From NCBI GenBank assembly GCA_964615975.1, contig CAZTTH010000005.1:1-64000 (forward strand): a DNA stretch of 64,000 bases. Reading direction: 5' to 3'. This DNA is from CAZTTH01 sp964615975 (GTDB taxonomy: Bacteria; Verrucomicrobiota; Lentisphaeria; JABSQK01; JAJFLO01). The translations under genes were made by a program, and so were the position numbers. Below, in pieces: positions 17,556-27,558 of the stretch. Below the pieces are notes generated by a model. That model did no database searches. It saw nothing but the letters and a program-made list of their open reading frames with translations, and was not told where the DNA came from. The first letter of the stretch is position 1. Every line of letters begins with the position of its first letter.

Positions 17556-19202
17556 TCAGGAGATCTTGATCAACGAGGGATCGTAATCCGTCGGCGCCTG
17601 AAATCCCAGGCAATTCAAACAGGTGGCTGCGAGGCTGGAGATGCCCAGATCAGTGCGGGCGGTGAGTGTATATTCACCGCGATACCCTGGATCATAGAGA
17701 TAACAATGAACCGGATTCAGGGTATGACTGGTCTTGGACTTGGGTTTACCATTATTGGTTTTTACCATGCCGCTTTTTTTGTCCCATTCATACATTTCAT
17801 CGGCATTCCCATGATCCGCTGCCAGGATGAGTATCGCGTGAGCCTGGCGCGCCGCTGCCAGCAGCCGACCGACTGATAAATCAACTGCTTCGACCGCGAT
17901 CCTGGCGGCCTGATAATTGCCGGTATGCCCGACCATGTCGCCATTGGGATAGTTGAGACGAAGAAAGCGATGTTTGCCCGCCATCAGGGTTTGGCAGACC
18001 GCATCAGTAATCTCCGCCGCCTTCATCCATGGGCGTTGTTCGAACGGAACCAGATCAGAAGGGATTTCCTGATAATCTTCAAGCGCATCATTGAATTTCC
18101 CTGAGCGGTTGCCGTTGAAGAAATAGGTGACATGACCGAATTTCTGCGTTTCACTAATGGCAAACTGCCGGACACCATTGAAGGCCAGGTATTCGCCGAT
18201 GGGACGATCAAGTTCAGGAGGATTAACCAAAAATTTGCGCGGAACCTTCTGGTCGGAATCGTATTCCATCATCCCGGCAAACAGGACATCAGGTCGCGGT
18301 CCGCGATTGAACTTATCGAACCGATCCCATTCAAACGCATTGCACAATTCCATCGCGCGATCACCGCGAAAATTGAACATGACCACCGCGTCACCATCCT
18401 TGATGGCCCCTACCGGGACGCCATTATCCGCAATCACAAATCCAGGCAAGTCCTGGTCGATGGCTCCGGTTTCCTGCCGCAGGGTGACAATGGCTTCATG
18501 GGCGGAAGCAAAATGCCGGCCTTCACCCTTGACATGAATATCCCACCCCCGCTTGACCATCGCCCACTCAGCGCCATACCGATCCATGGTGATGCGCATC
18601 CGGCCGCCCCCTGAAGCAATCCGATAATCCATGCCTTTTTCTGAGAAGCCTTGAAGAAATTCCGCGAATGGATCGATATAATCCAATGCCGAGGTTTCTC
18701 CGACATCACGGCCATCCAACAAAGTATGAACCCGGACCCGTTTGATCCCGTTTTCAGCGCTGGCGGCGATCAAACTTTTTAGATGATCAATATGGCTGTG
18801 GACATTGCCATCCGACAGAAGACCGATAAAATGAAAGGTGGACCCGGCCGCCTGGCAATGGGCAACAAGTTCCTTCCATGTCGCGCCGCGAAAAATATCC
18901 CCGGAGGCAATGGCATTCCTTACCAGGGTGGCACCCTGAGAAAAGACCCGGCCGCTGCCGATGGCATTATGGCCGACCTCGCTGTTGCCCATATCCTCAT
19001 CCGTGGGCATCCCCACCGCTTTCCCATGCGCCTTGAGTAAAACCGGAGGGTGATGCAGCGCCAACCATTCCAGGTGCGGCTTATAGGCATGGGCAACGGC
19101 ATTTCCGGGATAATCAGGCCCATGGCCGATACCGTCCATGATGGCGAGCAGCACGGGACAATTACGTGTCTGCATACGGGGAATGGGGGATAAAATTTCC
19201 AT
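17556..19202 (-). CDS. gpmI: 2,3-bisphosphoglycerate-independent phosphoglycerate mutase
   Basis: Interconverts 3- and 2-phosphoglycerate in glycolysis. The protein is 548 residues, typical for iPGM and its alkaline-phosphatase-like fold. Metal and active-site elements are seen: MDGIGHG (D23), the phosphoserine loop MGNSEVGH (S74), LLDGRDVGETSA, and ADHGNADEM near the C-terminus. The start may be at the internal methionine MQTRNCPVL nine codons later, as neither has a strong ribosome site. It is the last of three minus-strand genes after the giant TPR protein and the J-like protein, and is convergent with the kinase gene. Confidence 0.95.
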   Translation of the reverse strand: MEILSPIPRMQTRNCPVLLAIMDGIGHGPDYPGNAVAHAYKPHLEWLALHHPPVLLKAHGKAVGMPTDEDMGNSEVGHNAIGSGRVFSQGATLVRNAIASGDIFRGATWKELVAHCQAAGSTFHFIGLLSDGNVHSHIDHLKSLIAASAENGIKRVRVHTLLDGRDVGETSALDYIDPFAEFLQGFSEKGMDYRIASGGGRMRITMDRYGAEWAMVKRGWDIHVKGEGRHFASAHEAIVTLRQETGAIDQDLPGFVIADNGVPVGAIKDGDAVVMFNFRGDRAMELCNAFEWDRFDKFNRGPRPDVLFAGMMEYDSDQKVPRKFLVNPPELDRPIGEYLAFNGVRQFAISETQKFGHVTYFFNGNRSGKFNDALEDYQEIPSDLVPFEQRPWMKAAEITDAVCQTLMAGKHRFLRLNYPNGDMVGHTGNYQAARIAVEAVDLSVGRLLAAARQAHAILILAADHGNADEMYEWDKKSGMVKTNNGKPKSKTSHTLNPVHCYLYDPGYRGEYTLTARTDLGISSLAATCLNCLGFQAPTDYDPSLIKIS

Positions 19203-19252
19203 CGCTATTTGTTTAACTCCGGTGGTTGTGGATGACGGTGCAGTGGGGCGGC

Positions 19253-19729
19253 TCAGGTTTCAAACAGGATAATTTTTTCTTCCTGTTTCTCAGTGACAAA
19301 CTGTTTGACAATATCCAGGTCAATTTCCAGAGAGGGATCTGGCTCGGCTGGATGAAAGTCCTGTTGCGAGATTTCCAGGCTTTTTCCTTCCATAAATACA
19401 AGAGTGAGTTCGGGCTCTGGAAAGGTGATTGGGGCGGTGGTTAAATTAGGCAAATTTTTTAATCGCTCAGACACCATGGTTAAATCGACCTCATCAAAAA
19501 CCAACGCATTAATGCCAACCCGACCGATGGCGCGATGCAGGAACGCTTCAGTCTTTTTTATCTGCTCCATTTCTGCTTTTCTTTGCTCGGGATGAACATC
19601 GTTGAGATTCAGATTTTCCACTGCGGCTTTAATCTCGGTTTCCGTCGACAACGGACTGATATTGAGCCGGTTATAAATATTGTTTTTTATAAACGGATTA
19701 TCTTTTGGCGGTAAAATACTGGGGTTCAT
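19253..19729 (-). CDS. J-domain-like protein without HPD motif
   Basis: A 158-residue cytoplasmic protein. The segment NPFIKNNIYNRLNISPLS, followed by TETEIKAAVENL, resembles helix I and the turn of a DnaJ domain (NPYxxLGVxxxAxxxEIKxAY), but the HPD tripeptide that stimulates DnaK is missing. The rest is helical and acidic, ending LFET. It lies 76 bp downstream of the giant TPR gene and 50 bp upstream of gpmI on the same strand, so a function tied to the TPR protein is plausible. The family is not known to me; the J-like reading is tentative. Confidence 0.6.
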   Translation of the reverse strand: MNPSILPPKDNPFIKNNIYNRLNISPLSTETEIKAAVENLNLNDVHPEQRKAEMEQIKKTEAFLHRAIGRVGINALVFDEVDLTMVSERLKNLPNLTTAPITFPEPELTLVFMEGKSLEISQQDFHPAEPDPSLEIDLDIVKQFVTEKQEEKIILFET

Positions 19730-19805
19730 AATCGCATTAAAATATGCCGGATATCGATGTTTGTTTCAATGATAGTGAATATGGCAATGATCTGTAACCA
19801 AGCGG

Positions 19806-22800
19806 TTAATGTTGAGTGTCCAAGGTTTTGACTTCGGGAAAGAGATTCTTTTTGCCTTTTACCACTTCATAGGTTTTGGCAAATTCTTCCTTAAGATCAA
19901 TCCCTTTGGCAGTGAGTTCAATATAGTTATGGCATTTTTCCCGGATTGCCCGTAGTTCTGCTTCCACTTCCTCCATAATGATCCCTGGAATAAGGTTTTT
20001 TAACACCTCGTCAAATTTGTTTCCGGCATCATTAAATTTGCCATTAAGTCCCAAATGGAGGGCATCATAAATAATGGTGTTATAACTCTTTTGCGCGTCA
20101 CGATAATCCTTCGGTGTGGCAAACTGGGTACGGCAAAGGCGAAAATTGGCGAGTTTTTGTTCGGTTTCTTCATGGTTTTCAACCTCGATAACCGTGCCGA
20201 TCTGATATTGTATCTCCAGGATCATGATATTAAAATTCCACGTGCTCATCCGCGGAGCGGTTTTGTCAAAAGATTTGACAAGCTGATCGAAACGATTTTT
20301 GAGTTCCATAAAATTGACCTTCGTATACCCTGATTTCTCACTGGTGATTTTAAGCAAATTCAGATGTCGTAAAACTCCCGCTTCATCTTCCAGATCCAGA
20401 AACCGCAGGATGTAGGAGATAAACATCGGGGCAAGGTTATCTTCGATAAATTTTTTACTGATGGCTTCGATTTCCTTGGTGGTAAATGGGTTCACCATGA
20501 TTCCGGAAGCGCTCAACCGGTTTTGCTCGAGATTCCAGTATTCTTCATTGAACAGCACCTGTTCATCCCAAAATTGCCAGCAGGCATCCCAGATATCCTG
20601 TGCTTTTTCCTTCATCCGTAATTCTTCAGCAAAAATGGCGCGTTTCAAATAGAGGATGGCAAGATTATGAATCAGAATATGACGCAGCGACTTATCCTGT
20701 AACCGTTCCTGAAATCCCGTCAAAGTCACAATCGCATTGGTCAGTTGGGTGTAATCCTCGAGATTGGTAAGGATTTCCGCCATGCTCAGCAATAAGCACA
20801 CTCCCTCGATTGACTCTGGACGATTGGGAATTTCCTCAAACAAGGATTTTGCCAAACCATAATTTTTCCCTGCCACTCCCTTGAGCGCCAATTCGGTTGT
20901 TAAAATCATAAAAAAGCGGTGGTAGGATTCCTCATGTTCACTGATGGGCTGAATGATGTCCCGGGCCAATTTCAATTGACCACTGGCGGCTGCTGCCAGG
21001 GAGTAAAGATAGGTTGCCTTATCCCGTTGATTGGCGGGCACTAAATCCACGATATCGCTGATCTTGCGCAAATCCTTCAATTGACAAAGATAGGTGATCC
21101 GCGCCATATATACCGTGGATTTGACATCCTCGATTCCGGGAAATGTTTGATTCAATTCAGGAAGCAGTCCCAGCGCTGCGTCGGCATGGCGGAAATTCTT
21201 CTGGGTCGACTGCAAATATGCATTGATGGTTTTGATCCCGATTTGAATATGGATTGGCAATCCTTCTTTTTCTCGCAATTCCAACATTCGCTTGGCCGCT
21301 TGCTGGATTTTGCCAGCGCCGAGCTCAGCGATTATGAGATGATATTGGTAGCGCAAATTGGTGGCATCGGTCTGATTCAAGCCATTCAGAATTTTCGTCG
21401 CGTCCTGATAGTTACGGGAATAAAGCAGGCATAATGCGGTGTAATATTGATAGCGATTGGCTTGTTTGATATCGAAGGTTTGCACGTTGGTCTTTTGGGT
21501 TTTTAATTCGACCAACACTTGATTGGCATCATGATAATTATTATCCCCCATCAATTGAATCACCATGCGAAACTTGGCTTCATCCAACAGTTTAACGATG
21601 GTCTGGTTGATGCCGCGTAAATTAACCTTGACATATTCAAAGCATTCATAGGCCATTTTGTATGCCTGGCTCTCAAAGAGCCGCACTCCAATGGTGTACA
21701 TGGCGTTGGCGGAGCGCTTCAGCCACTCGTTTTCGCTGTGATTCCCCTCCATAATCTTGCTCAGAATAGGTTCGCATTTGGCACTCTGATTGCGCGTCGC
21801 CAGAGTATGCGCCAGGAGAAACAGTACCCAGGGGTTTTTTTCCCCTTCCGCTTCCGCATTGCCAAAATGAATCATGGCATTGTCCCAGTCCTGGTCTTGA
21901 AAATACAACACCCCAAGTTTTTTTTCGGCAAGCCGCCTGATTTCTTTGGCATTGGTCGCTTTTTTATGATGATAAATTGCCTGCTGATGGTTTTCCCCTT
22001 CAATCAGATTCCCAATGAAATAATTGGCGGGAGCATTGTCCACATCAATTTTGAGCGCTTCCAAAAAGAATGCCCGAGCCTGATCGGTTTGATTTGCTTC
22101 CAAGGCGATTTGTCCGCAACTGACCAACGCCTGAACACACTGTTTATCGACATGCAATGCCCGGGTAAACATTTCCATGGCTTCCTTGATGCGTCCGGCG
22201 CGAAACAAAATATTGCCGACGATGACCTGTCCACGCGCGTAATACGGGTCGTCTTCCTTCAAGAAAGATACGATTTTTACCGCTTTTTTATCATCATGAA
22301 AATAGGCTAAAGTCGACGCCATGGAGTAAAGCGCTTCACTATCATTCGAATTCTGCTTGATCATTTCTTGGTACCATTCTGTCGCTTTATCAACCTGATT
22401 GGCGCGGGCATAGGAGCGGGCGCCATAAAAAAGGATTTCTCGATCACGCCGGTTAATCGCGGCAAAACATTTGTACGCCGCGACATAATTCATGGTCTCA
22501 AAAAAGCTGCGCCCCAACTTATACCAAAGCTGGTCGTCCCGACCATGCGCGGCGAGACAGATTTTAAGATGGGGTATAGATTCAGCCCATTCATGACGCT
22601 CGAAATGCAGTTCTCCGAGAAGAAAGTGGGTATCTACATGCTTGATATCATAGTCCAAATGTTCCAACAAATATTTCAGCGCTTCTTCCTTGCGCTCCAG
22701 ATGGTAGGCAATGGCGCCCAAATTGTAGATACAGGTCGCGTAATGTTTTTTCCAATTTTCGGTTTTTACCAATTCCTGATTGAGACGCTTCAAGAGATGA

Positions 22801-25800
22801 AGAAATTTCTGATACCCTTTTTCAGGCTTGGCGGCAGAGAGATTGATTGCCAATTGGATCTTGTAGAGTGTGCGATCATGGAGCAAGGGCAGGTCCATTT
22901 CTCGTTGGGCAATTTCCTGGTCCAGGAGCTGGATGATTTTCTTGAATGGTCCCCGGTCGCGATTGTGCCCATTGAGTATAAACACCAGGTTGGCGAGGAA
23001 TCGTTCGATGGCAATGATGCGATAGCAATAGATCAGGGGGAAGCATAAATAAGTCGAAAATCCTAAACTTTGAAATAAAACCTGCGGCAGGATAAAGGCA
23101 AAAATGAACGCCTTGAAATAGGGATATTTCCCGTAAACAAAACATGCCATTAAAATAACAAAAACCCCGAAGATGGTGGCAAAATGGACGAGTCGGTATG
23201 TCAGATGTCCCCTTTTTCTTCCCATACCTATCGAGCGCAGTAAAAACAAGGGCCACAACACCACGGTGAGTGCAAATGCCACCCAATCACGCAGGGTTGA
23301 GATACCAAACGGCTTGAGAAACTTTTCCACGCGATATTTCCATTGCAACGACTCCATGATCTCCGGCAACTTTTTTTCCGAAGCTATATCCGGATTGAGA
23401 TTGAGAATTTCCGCGTAAATATCAAATCCACGCACAATTTGGCCACTCTTGATATATTCATTGGCCATGATCAATTTGGCGTCGACCAGCAATAGATCCA
23501 ATTTGTTCGCATTGGCATATACCGGGTATCGGACCACCATATCGCTGACCGCGGTGATCAGCGATGTGGACAAGGGTTTATAAGGCTTGCCGCTGACCAG
23601 ATTCTCCTTATAGTCCTGGAGCTGGCGATACACCCGTGCGCTGATTTTGCGAATGAGATGCGACATCAAGCTGGTTTCATTAGCAAACTGGGGATAGTTT
23701 GCCATATAAGTCACTATGGTATTCATAACTTCCAGATAACTACCTGCCACCCATAAACTTTCGAGATCGTTGACAATTTTATCGGAGCGCTGTTTGACCA
23801 TATAAACCTTGGCAATGGCATCAGGATAGACCTTGCTCAGGGTATTGAAAAGCTGTAGGTCAATGTCGGGATTTTCGCTGGTCTGGCGTGCGTTCAGCAA
23901 CCGATACTCCACAATCTTATCGATGATCTTTTCGTGAAGCGCGAAATCCCGATACTTTTGGGCCAATTTCTCATACAAATCCAATGCCGTCCCAGATTGA
24001 TTCTCGCTGGCGGCAACATCCCCCATGCGCTTCAATTGCTGCGCCAGTTTATTGCTCACATCCAGTTCCAGGGCCAGAGCGTGAAAACGATCTTCCACAT
24101 CTTGATACAAAGCAAACGCAGCCGGGAGATCGTTCGCCGCCACATAGGCATCTCCAACCTGTATCTTGAGCTGAACCAGCGCCTTGACCACCGCGGGATT
24201 GCTGCCTTCATCAAGGGCGTTAAAGCTGTGATTTATCAAGGTCTCTGCCTTGGTAAAATCGTTCCTTTCCAGGCAATATTGGACCAGGGAGGTGAAACTT
24301 TTCAGCAGTTCAGCGGAAAAGTCCAGCGGCTTGTCAATCAGGAATTGATATGCGTTCATAACCAAGGTGTCCGCGTTTTCAGCCACAAATTGCTGCCAAT
24401 TCCTGAGCGCTTGCGGGGTAATTTCATTGCGTATGGATTGCAGCCACTGTGACATGAAATTAAGCCGATCAAATTTCAACACTGCTTGGGAAGGGGGGAT
24501 ATCCTGCAAATCCTTGAGTCGCAGGTAATACTTGCGGTAATTGGAGAGATTGTTGATCTCCTTGACATAGAGATCAGGCGACAGACCAAGGGTCTCAAAT
24601 TGCTTCTGATTGAGATCGTAAAACTGTTGCGCTTGAAGCATTAGATTGTCCAATTGCACCCCATCCAAACCGACTGGACTTTTCATCCGGCTCAAAATAT
24701 CCCAGCCTTGGGATTTGCTGAGTCGATCTTTGATTTTGGCAGCGATATCAGACACCGGCAGGTGTTCACTCACAATGGCGTTATCGATCTTGCCATAGAG
24801 TTCAAACGCTTCCTTGAACTGATCTTTTTCAAAGAGAACTTCGGCCTGATTAAAATCCGAGCGCAATTCCTGGATCAGATTCTTCCTGGAACTGCTGGCA
24901 TCGATGATTTGATTAAGCGCGGTAATTTCCGTGTCGATAGTCTTTTTAATGACCTCTTTTTGTTCGCCGAAGACTAAATCCCGAACTTTATTGAGAAAAT
25001 CGATGCAGGAACGCGCATCGATTACGACCTTACTGTAGTTGCGCTGATCCAGTTCGAGATTGCCCCCCAGCGTGAACAGGGCATCGACTTTGGTGGGAAG
25101 ATCGACCTTCACTTCTTTAATGACAGCCAGACTATCCTTGAGGATGGCTTTAAGGTCCGCGACATATTCCTGTCCCAACACTTCCCCATTTTTAATGACG
25201 GCCAATAATTTCAGGGTTTTATCGCCATCGAAGCGAGCGGCAAAAGCTTTCATCGCATCGTCGCGAAAATCAGCGATCGCTTTCTTGTACAAAGCCTTTT
25301 GCAGGGTTAATGCATCAGCCTTATCCCGGGAAACTTTATTGGTCAATCCAATGAGTTTATCCAAGTCTGCATGCGCGGCAATCAGTTCACCGAGATGGTT
25401 AAGAAAAAATCGCTTACGATTGGTACGAAACAAAAGGTCGAGATCATTAATGTTCCCGATGATGGTTAACGCGGTGACATTGTCGGGGATTAACTTTTCG
25501 TTGTTGCGATAATAGCGAATGGCATTTTGTAAACATTCGACACGTTGATTGGGATTGGCGGCTTTGGGATCGAGAAAGGGGTTGGCCGCTTTCTCAAAAT
25601 CGGCGATTGCCGCGGTTAAAGATGCCAGCATGTGATTGATTCGTCCGGATTCATTGTTGTCGATCGCCTTTTCTATCAGTGACAACAATTGGTCGATGCT
25701 GGAAGCTTCTCGGGTCATTGATCCCGGAATCATTATTTCCCGACGTCGGATTTCTTCGATGCCATTGGCCATGGCGAGGGTGATCGCGACTTGATTTTGG

Positions 25801-26003
25801 CGTATCATGATGCCCCAGACCTTCCGCCCATCCTTCATTTGAAAGGGTTGTACCCAGTCGGTGCTGTCGGCAAATACATTGAAGACCAGGCCCAGTGCCA
25901 TCATCACCATGATCAGCATGGTGTGCTTCCGTCTGCCAGGCTCATGGAAATTAACGGCGGCAAGGGAAAGCCCCGGGAAAATTTTGGATTTTATTATACC
26001 CAT
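19806..26003 (-). CDS. Very large TPR-repeat membrane protein
   Basis: About 2,065 residues from the chosen start. A signal-like hydrophobic stretch (TMLIMVMMALGLVFNVFA) comes first; the frame opens 24 codons upstream but that extension looks random. Residues about 100-900 are helical with coiled-coil and TPR-like repeats. Around 900-1020 there are four hydrophobic segments (WVAFALTVVLWPLFLL, FGVFVILMACFVY, and two more). The remaining thousand residues contain regular TPR units, for example Y-K-L-G-R-S-F-F and A-L-Y-S-M-A-S-T-L. The likely form is a scaffold with one TPR arm outside and one inside the membrane. Substrate or partner unknown. No enzymatic motif was found. Confidence 0.8.
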   Translation of the reverse strand: MGIIKSKIFPGLSLAAVNFHEPGRRKHTMLIMVMMALGLVFNVFADSTDWVQPFQMKDGRKVWGIMIRQNQVAITLAMANGIEEIRRREIMIPGSMTREASSIDQLLSLIEKAIDNNESGRINHMLASLTAAIADFEKAANPFLDPKAANPNQRVECLQNAIRYYRNNEKLIPDNVTALTIIGNINDLDLLFRTNRKRFFLNHLGELIAAHADLDKLIGLTNKVSRDKADALTLQKALYKKAIADFRDDAMKAFAARFDGDKTLKLLAVIKNGEVLGQEYVADLKAILKDSLAVIKEVKVDLPTKVDALFTLGGNLELDQRNYSKVVIDARSCIDFLNKVRDLVFGEQKEVIKKTIDTEITALNQIIDASSSRKNLIQELRSDFNQAEVLFEKDQFKEAFELYGKIDNAIVSEHLPVSDIAAKIKDRLSKSQGWDILSRMKSPVGLDGVQLDNLMLQAQQFYDLNQKQFETLGLSPDLYVKEINNLSNYRKYYLRLKDLQDIPPSQAVLKFDRLNFMSQWLQSIRNEITPQALRNWQQFVAENADTLVMNAYQFLIDKPLDFSAELLKSFTSLVQYCLERNDFTKAETLINHSFNALDEGSNPAVVKALVQLKIQVGDAYVAANDLPAAFALYQDVEDRFHALALELDVSNKLAQQLKRMGDVAASENQSGTALDLYEKLAQKYRDFALHEKIIDKIVEYRLLNARQTSENPDIDLQLFNTLSKVYPDAIAKVYMVKQRSDKIVNDLESLWVAGSYLEVMNTIVTYMANYPQFANETSLMSHLIRKISARVYRQLQDYKENLVSGKPYKPLSTSLITAVSDMVVRYPVYANANKLDLLLVDAKLIMANEYIKSGQIVRGFDIYAEILNLNPDIASEKKLPEIMESLQWKYRVEKFLKPFGISTLRDWVAFALTVVLWPLFLLRSIGMGRKRGHLTYRLVHFATIFGVFVILMACFVYGKYPYFKAFIFAFILPQVLFQSLGFSTYLCFPLIYCYRIIAIERFLANLVFILNGHNRDRGPFKKIIQLLDQEIAQREMDLPLLHDRTLYKIQLAINLSAAKPEKGYQKFLHLLKRLNQELVKTENWKKHYATCIYNLGAIAYHLERKEEALKYLLEHLDYDIKHVDTHFLLGELHFERHEWAESIPHLKICLAAHGRDDQLWYKLGRSFFETMNYVAAYKCFAAINRRDREILFYGARSYARANQVDKATEWYQEMIKQNSNDSEALYSMASTLAYFHDDKKAVKIVSFLKEDDPYYARGQVIVGNILFRAGRIKEAMEMFTRALHVDKQCVQALVSCGQIALEANQTDQARAFFLEALKIDVDNAPANYFIGNLIEGENHQQAIYHHKKATNAKEIRRLAEKKLGVLYFQDQDWDNAMIHFGNAEAEGEKNPWVLFLLAHTLATRNQSAKCEPILSKIMEGNHSENEWLKRSANAMYTIGVRLFESQAYKMAYECFEYVKVNLRGINQTIVKLLDEAKFRMVIQLMGDNNYHDANQVLVELKTQKTNVQTFDIKQANRYQYYTALCLLYSRNYQDATKILNGLNQTDATNLRYQYHLIIAELGAGKIQQAAKRMLELREKEGLPIHIQIGIKTINAYLQSTQKNFRHADAALGLLPELNQTFPGIEDVKSTVYMARITYLCQLKDLRKISDIVDLVPANQRDKATYLYSLAAAASGQLKLARDIIQPISEHEESYHRFFMILTTELALKGVAGKNYGLAKSLFEEIPNRPESIEGVCLLLSMAEILTNLEDYTQLTNAIVTLTGFQERLQDKSLRHILIHNLAILYLKRAIFAEELRMKEKAQDIWDACWQFWDEQVLFNEEYWNLEQNRLSASGIMVNPFTTKEIEAISKKFIEDNLAPMFISYILRFLDLEDEAGVLRHLNLLKITSEKSGYTKVNFMELKNRFDQLVKSFDKTAPRMSTWNFNIMILEIQYQIGTVIEVENHEETEQKLANFRLCRTQFATPKDYRDAQKSYNTIIYDALHLGLNGKFNDAGNKFDEVLKNLIPGIIMEEVEAELRAIREKCHNYIELTAKGIDLKEEFAKTYEVVKGKKNLFPEVKTLDTQH

Positions 26004-26180
26004 TGAGTTTGCTTTTGGTAGTAGATTATTGCATCCTCTATGCCTGATATTACAAACCAGGAAAACCAGCGGCAAGGTTGTGATACCGACCTGGATTTTT
26101 GTTACTATAGGTCAATAATTCTGCTAATTGGTGTGACCGCAGCAGAATTAAAATGTGTGTGATAAGTGTCTGATTGTTAT

Positions 26181-26208
26181 TTGTTAAAAATGTATGCTAA
26201 TATATAAG
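26181..26208 (+). promoter_or_regulatory. Candidate promoter of the inositol-phosphatase-like gene
   Basis: TTGTTA (26181-26186) and TATAAG (26203-26208) are 16 bp apart and about 70 bp before the start codon at 26277, in the 200-bp space between two divergent genes. Both hexamers are partial matches to the sigma-70 consensus. Confidence 0.4.
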
Positions 26209-26276
26209 GTTTGCCCGGCATTGCTAATGACCGGAAAACAGTCTCAATTCCAACTTTTTAATTTGCACTTAACTCA

Positions 26277-27164
26277 ATGAATAAAACAACAACCGTCCAA
26301 TCCGATTTTCTGGCTTGCTGGAATAAAAATCGGGTGATCGAGATCGCGCTGGAAGCCGCCAAAATTGCCTTGCATTATTACACCGCTCCGCAAACGCGCT
26401 TGAAGGCCGATGGCAGCCTGGTCACCCAGGCTGATCACGATATCGAAACCCTTTTGGGTTCACATTTCAATCATCCGGAAAGGGATTGCTTTCTCCTCGG
26501 AGAAGAAACCGCTCATCACATGACCACAGATTATTTTTCCACGGCTCTCACTGAGCATCTCTATATCGTCGATCCGATCGATGGCACGATTTCATATGCC
26601 CATCGCCTGCCCTTTTGGGGCATATCAATTGGTTATGCCTATCGCGGCGAGATTATCGAAGGCGCGGCCTATCTGCCAATTTTGCAGGAATTCTTTATCT
26701 CCTCAGGAGACCAGGTGTTTTGGGCTGAAGCGGTCACCCCGGAGACCAATCCCGCCGCCATCAACTGGCGGGCAATCACATCCGCGGCGTCCGCTGGAGA
26801 TTATGATGAAAAAGGATTGATCGCGATCACCCAGGAATTAATTAAAAGAGGTACGCTAACGCTTCGGAATCCAATCTATGCCCAATGCTGCTCCGTGGTG
26901 CCAATGTGTTATTTATTGGCGCGGCGGTATTTGGCATTTTATGGCCAACTGCGCATCTGGGATCTGGCGGGAATCCTGCCCTTGCTCTATAAAACCGGTT
27001 TCACTACCACCTTCACTTCTGGCGCGGTCATGGGTAACCGAATCGATGCGGCCACTTATCATCTCGATGCCAATGACAGATTGCGCTGGAAAACCCGTGA
27101 ATTATGTCTTTATAGCCGCCGCTTTTCTCCCGATGAGATTTTCTCGCGGGTTTCCTTTTCCTAA
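26277..27164 (+). CDS. Inositol-monophosphatase-family phosphatase
   Basis: A 295-residue Mg-dependent sugar-phosphatase-fold enzyme. Family motifs: LGEET (metal ligand E near residue 79), DPIDGT (residues about 100-105) with the catalytic aspartates, and IWDLAG near residue 235. Members hydrolyse inositol-1-phosphate, histidinol phosphate, 3'-phosphoadenosine-5'-phosphate or fructose-1,6-bisphosphate. The sequence does not decide among them. A sulfotransferase in this window would produce PAP, which would fit a CysQ-like role, but that is a weak contextual argument. It is transcribed away from the giant TPR gene. Confidence 0.82.
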   Translation: MNKTTTVQSDFLACWNKNRVIEIALEAAKIALHYYTAPQTRLKADGSLVTQADHDIETLLGSHFNHPERDCFLLGEETAHHMTTDYFSTALTEHLYIVDPIDGTISYAHRLPFWGISIGYAYRGEIIEGAAYLPILQEFFISSGDQVFWAEAVTPETNPAAINWRAITSAASAGDYDEKGLIAITQELIKRGTLTLRNPIYAQCCSVVPMCYLLARRYLAFYGQLRIWDLAGILPLLYKTGFTTTFTSGAVMGNRIDAATYHLDANDRLRWKTRELCLYSRRFSPDEIFSRVSFS

Positions 27165-27558
27165 AAAAAATCAACAAGTTCAATCCCGCGCAACGCTGAC
27201 ACAACCCCATTGAAAGCTCTTGTTTGTTATTTGACAGTCTCTGACCTGGAACTGCACGCAGCCGAATGTTCGCACAATGCGGTTCCAATCAGACTCGAAA
27301 TCGTGTACTCCTTTTCTAAAAACGCATTGTGTGGAGTATACCTTTTATCATCGAGATTGCGAAAAACGATCATCTCATAATTTTGGGAGTAGACGTTCGT
27401 AGTAAGCCACGATTAGTGGCGTTCTTAGGCGTGCATGCATTGTCGCTCACGGCACTGATCGAGCCTTATACTTACTACCAACTACTGTTCAATGTTGAAT
27501 TTTCGAAAACTCGAAGACGATGAGTATAGATACGGAAACGCCCCATCGATTTCTCGCC
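27165..27558. other. Intergenic region holding copy B of the dispersed repeat
   Basis: No gene in 394 bp between the convergent phosphatase and GT2 genes. It contains the structured repeat 27335-27527, which ends about 30 bp from the GT2 stop codon. The first 170 bp show nothing notable. Confidence 0.6.
27335..27527. repeat. Dispersed structured repeat, copy B
   Basis: A 193-bp relative of 13228-13413. It begins GTATACCTTTTATCATCGAG and ends GACGATGAGTATA. Read inward from both ends, blocks TATAC, TCATC, TCGAG and CGAAAA recur as imperfect inverted repeats. The 45-bp core 27393-27437 has the conserved stem GCCAC-GATTA-GTGGC and GGCGTTCTTAGGCGTGCATG. The C-to-T change against copy A falls in the loop, not the stem. 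Confidence 0.8.
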
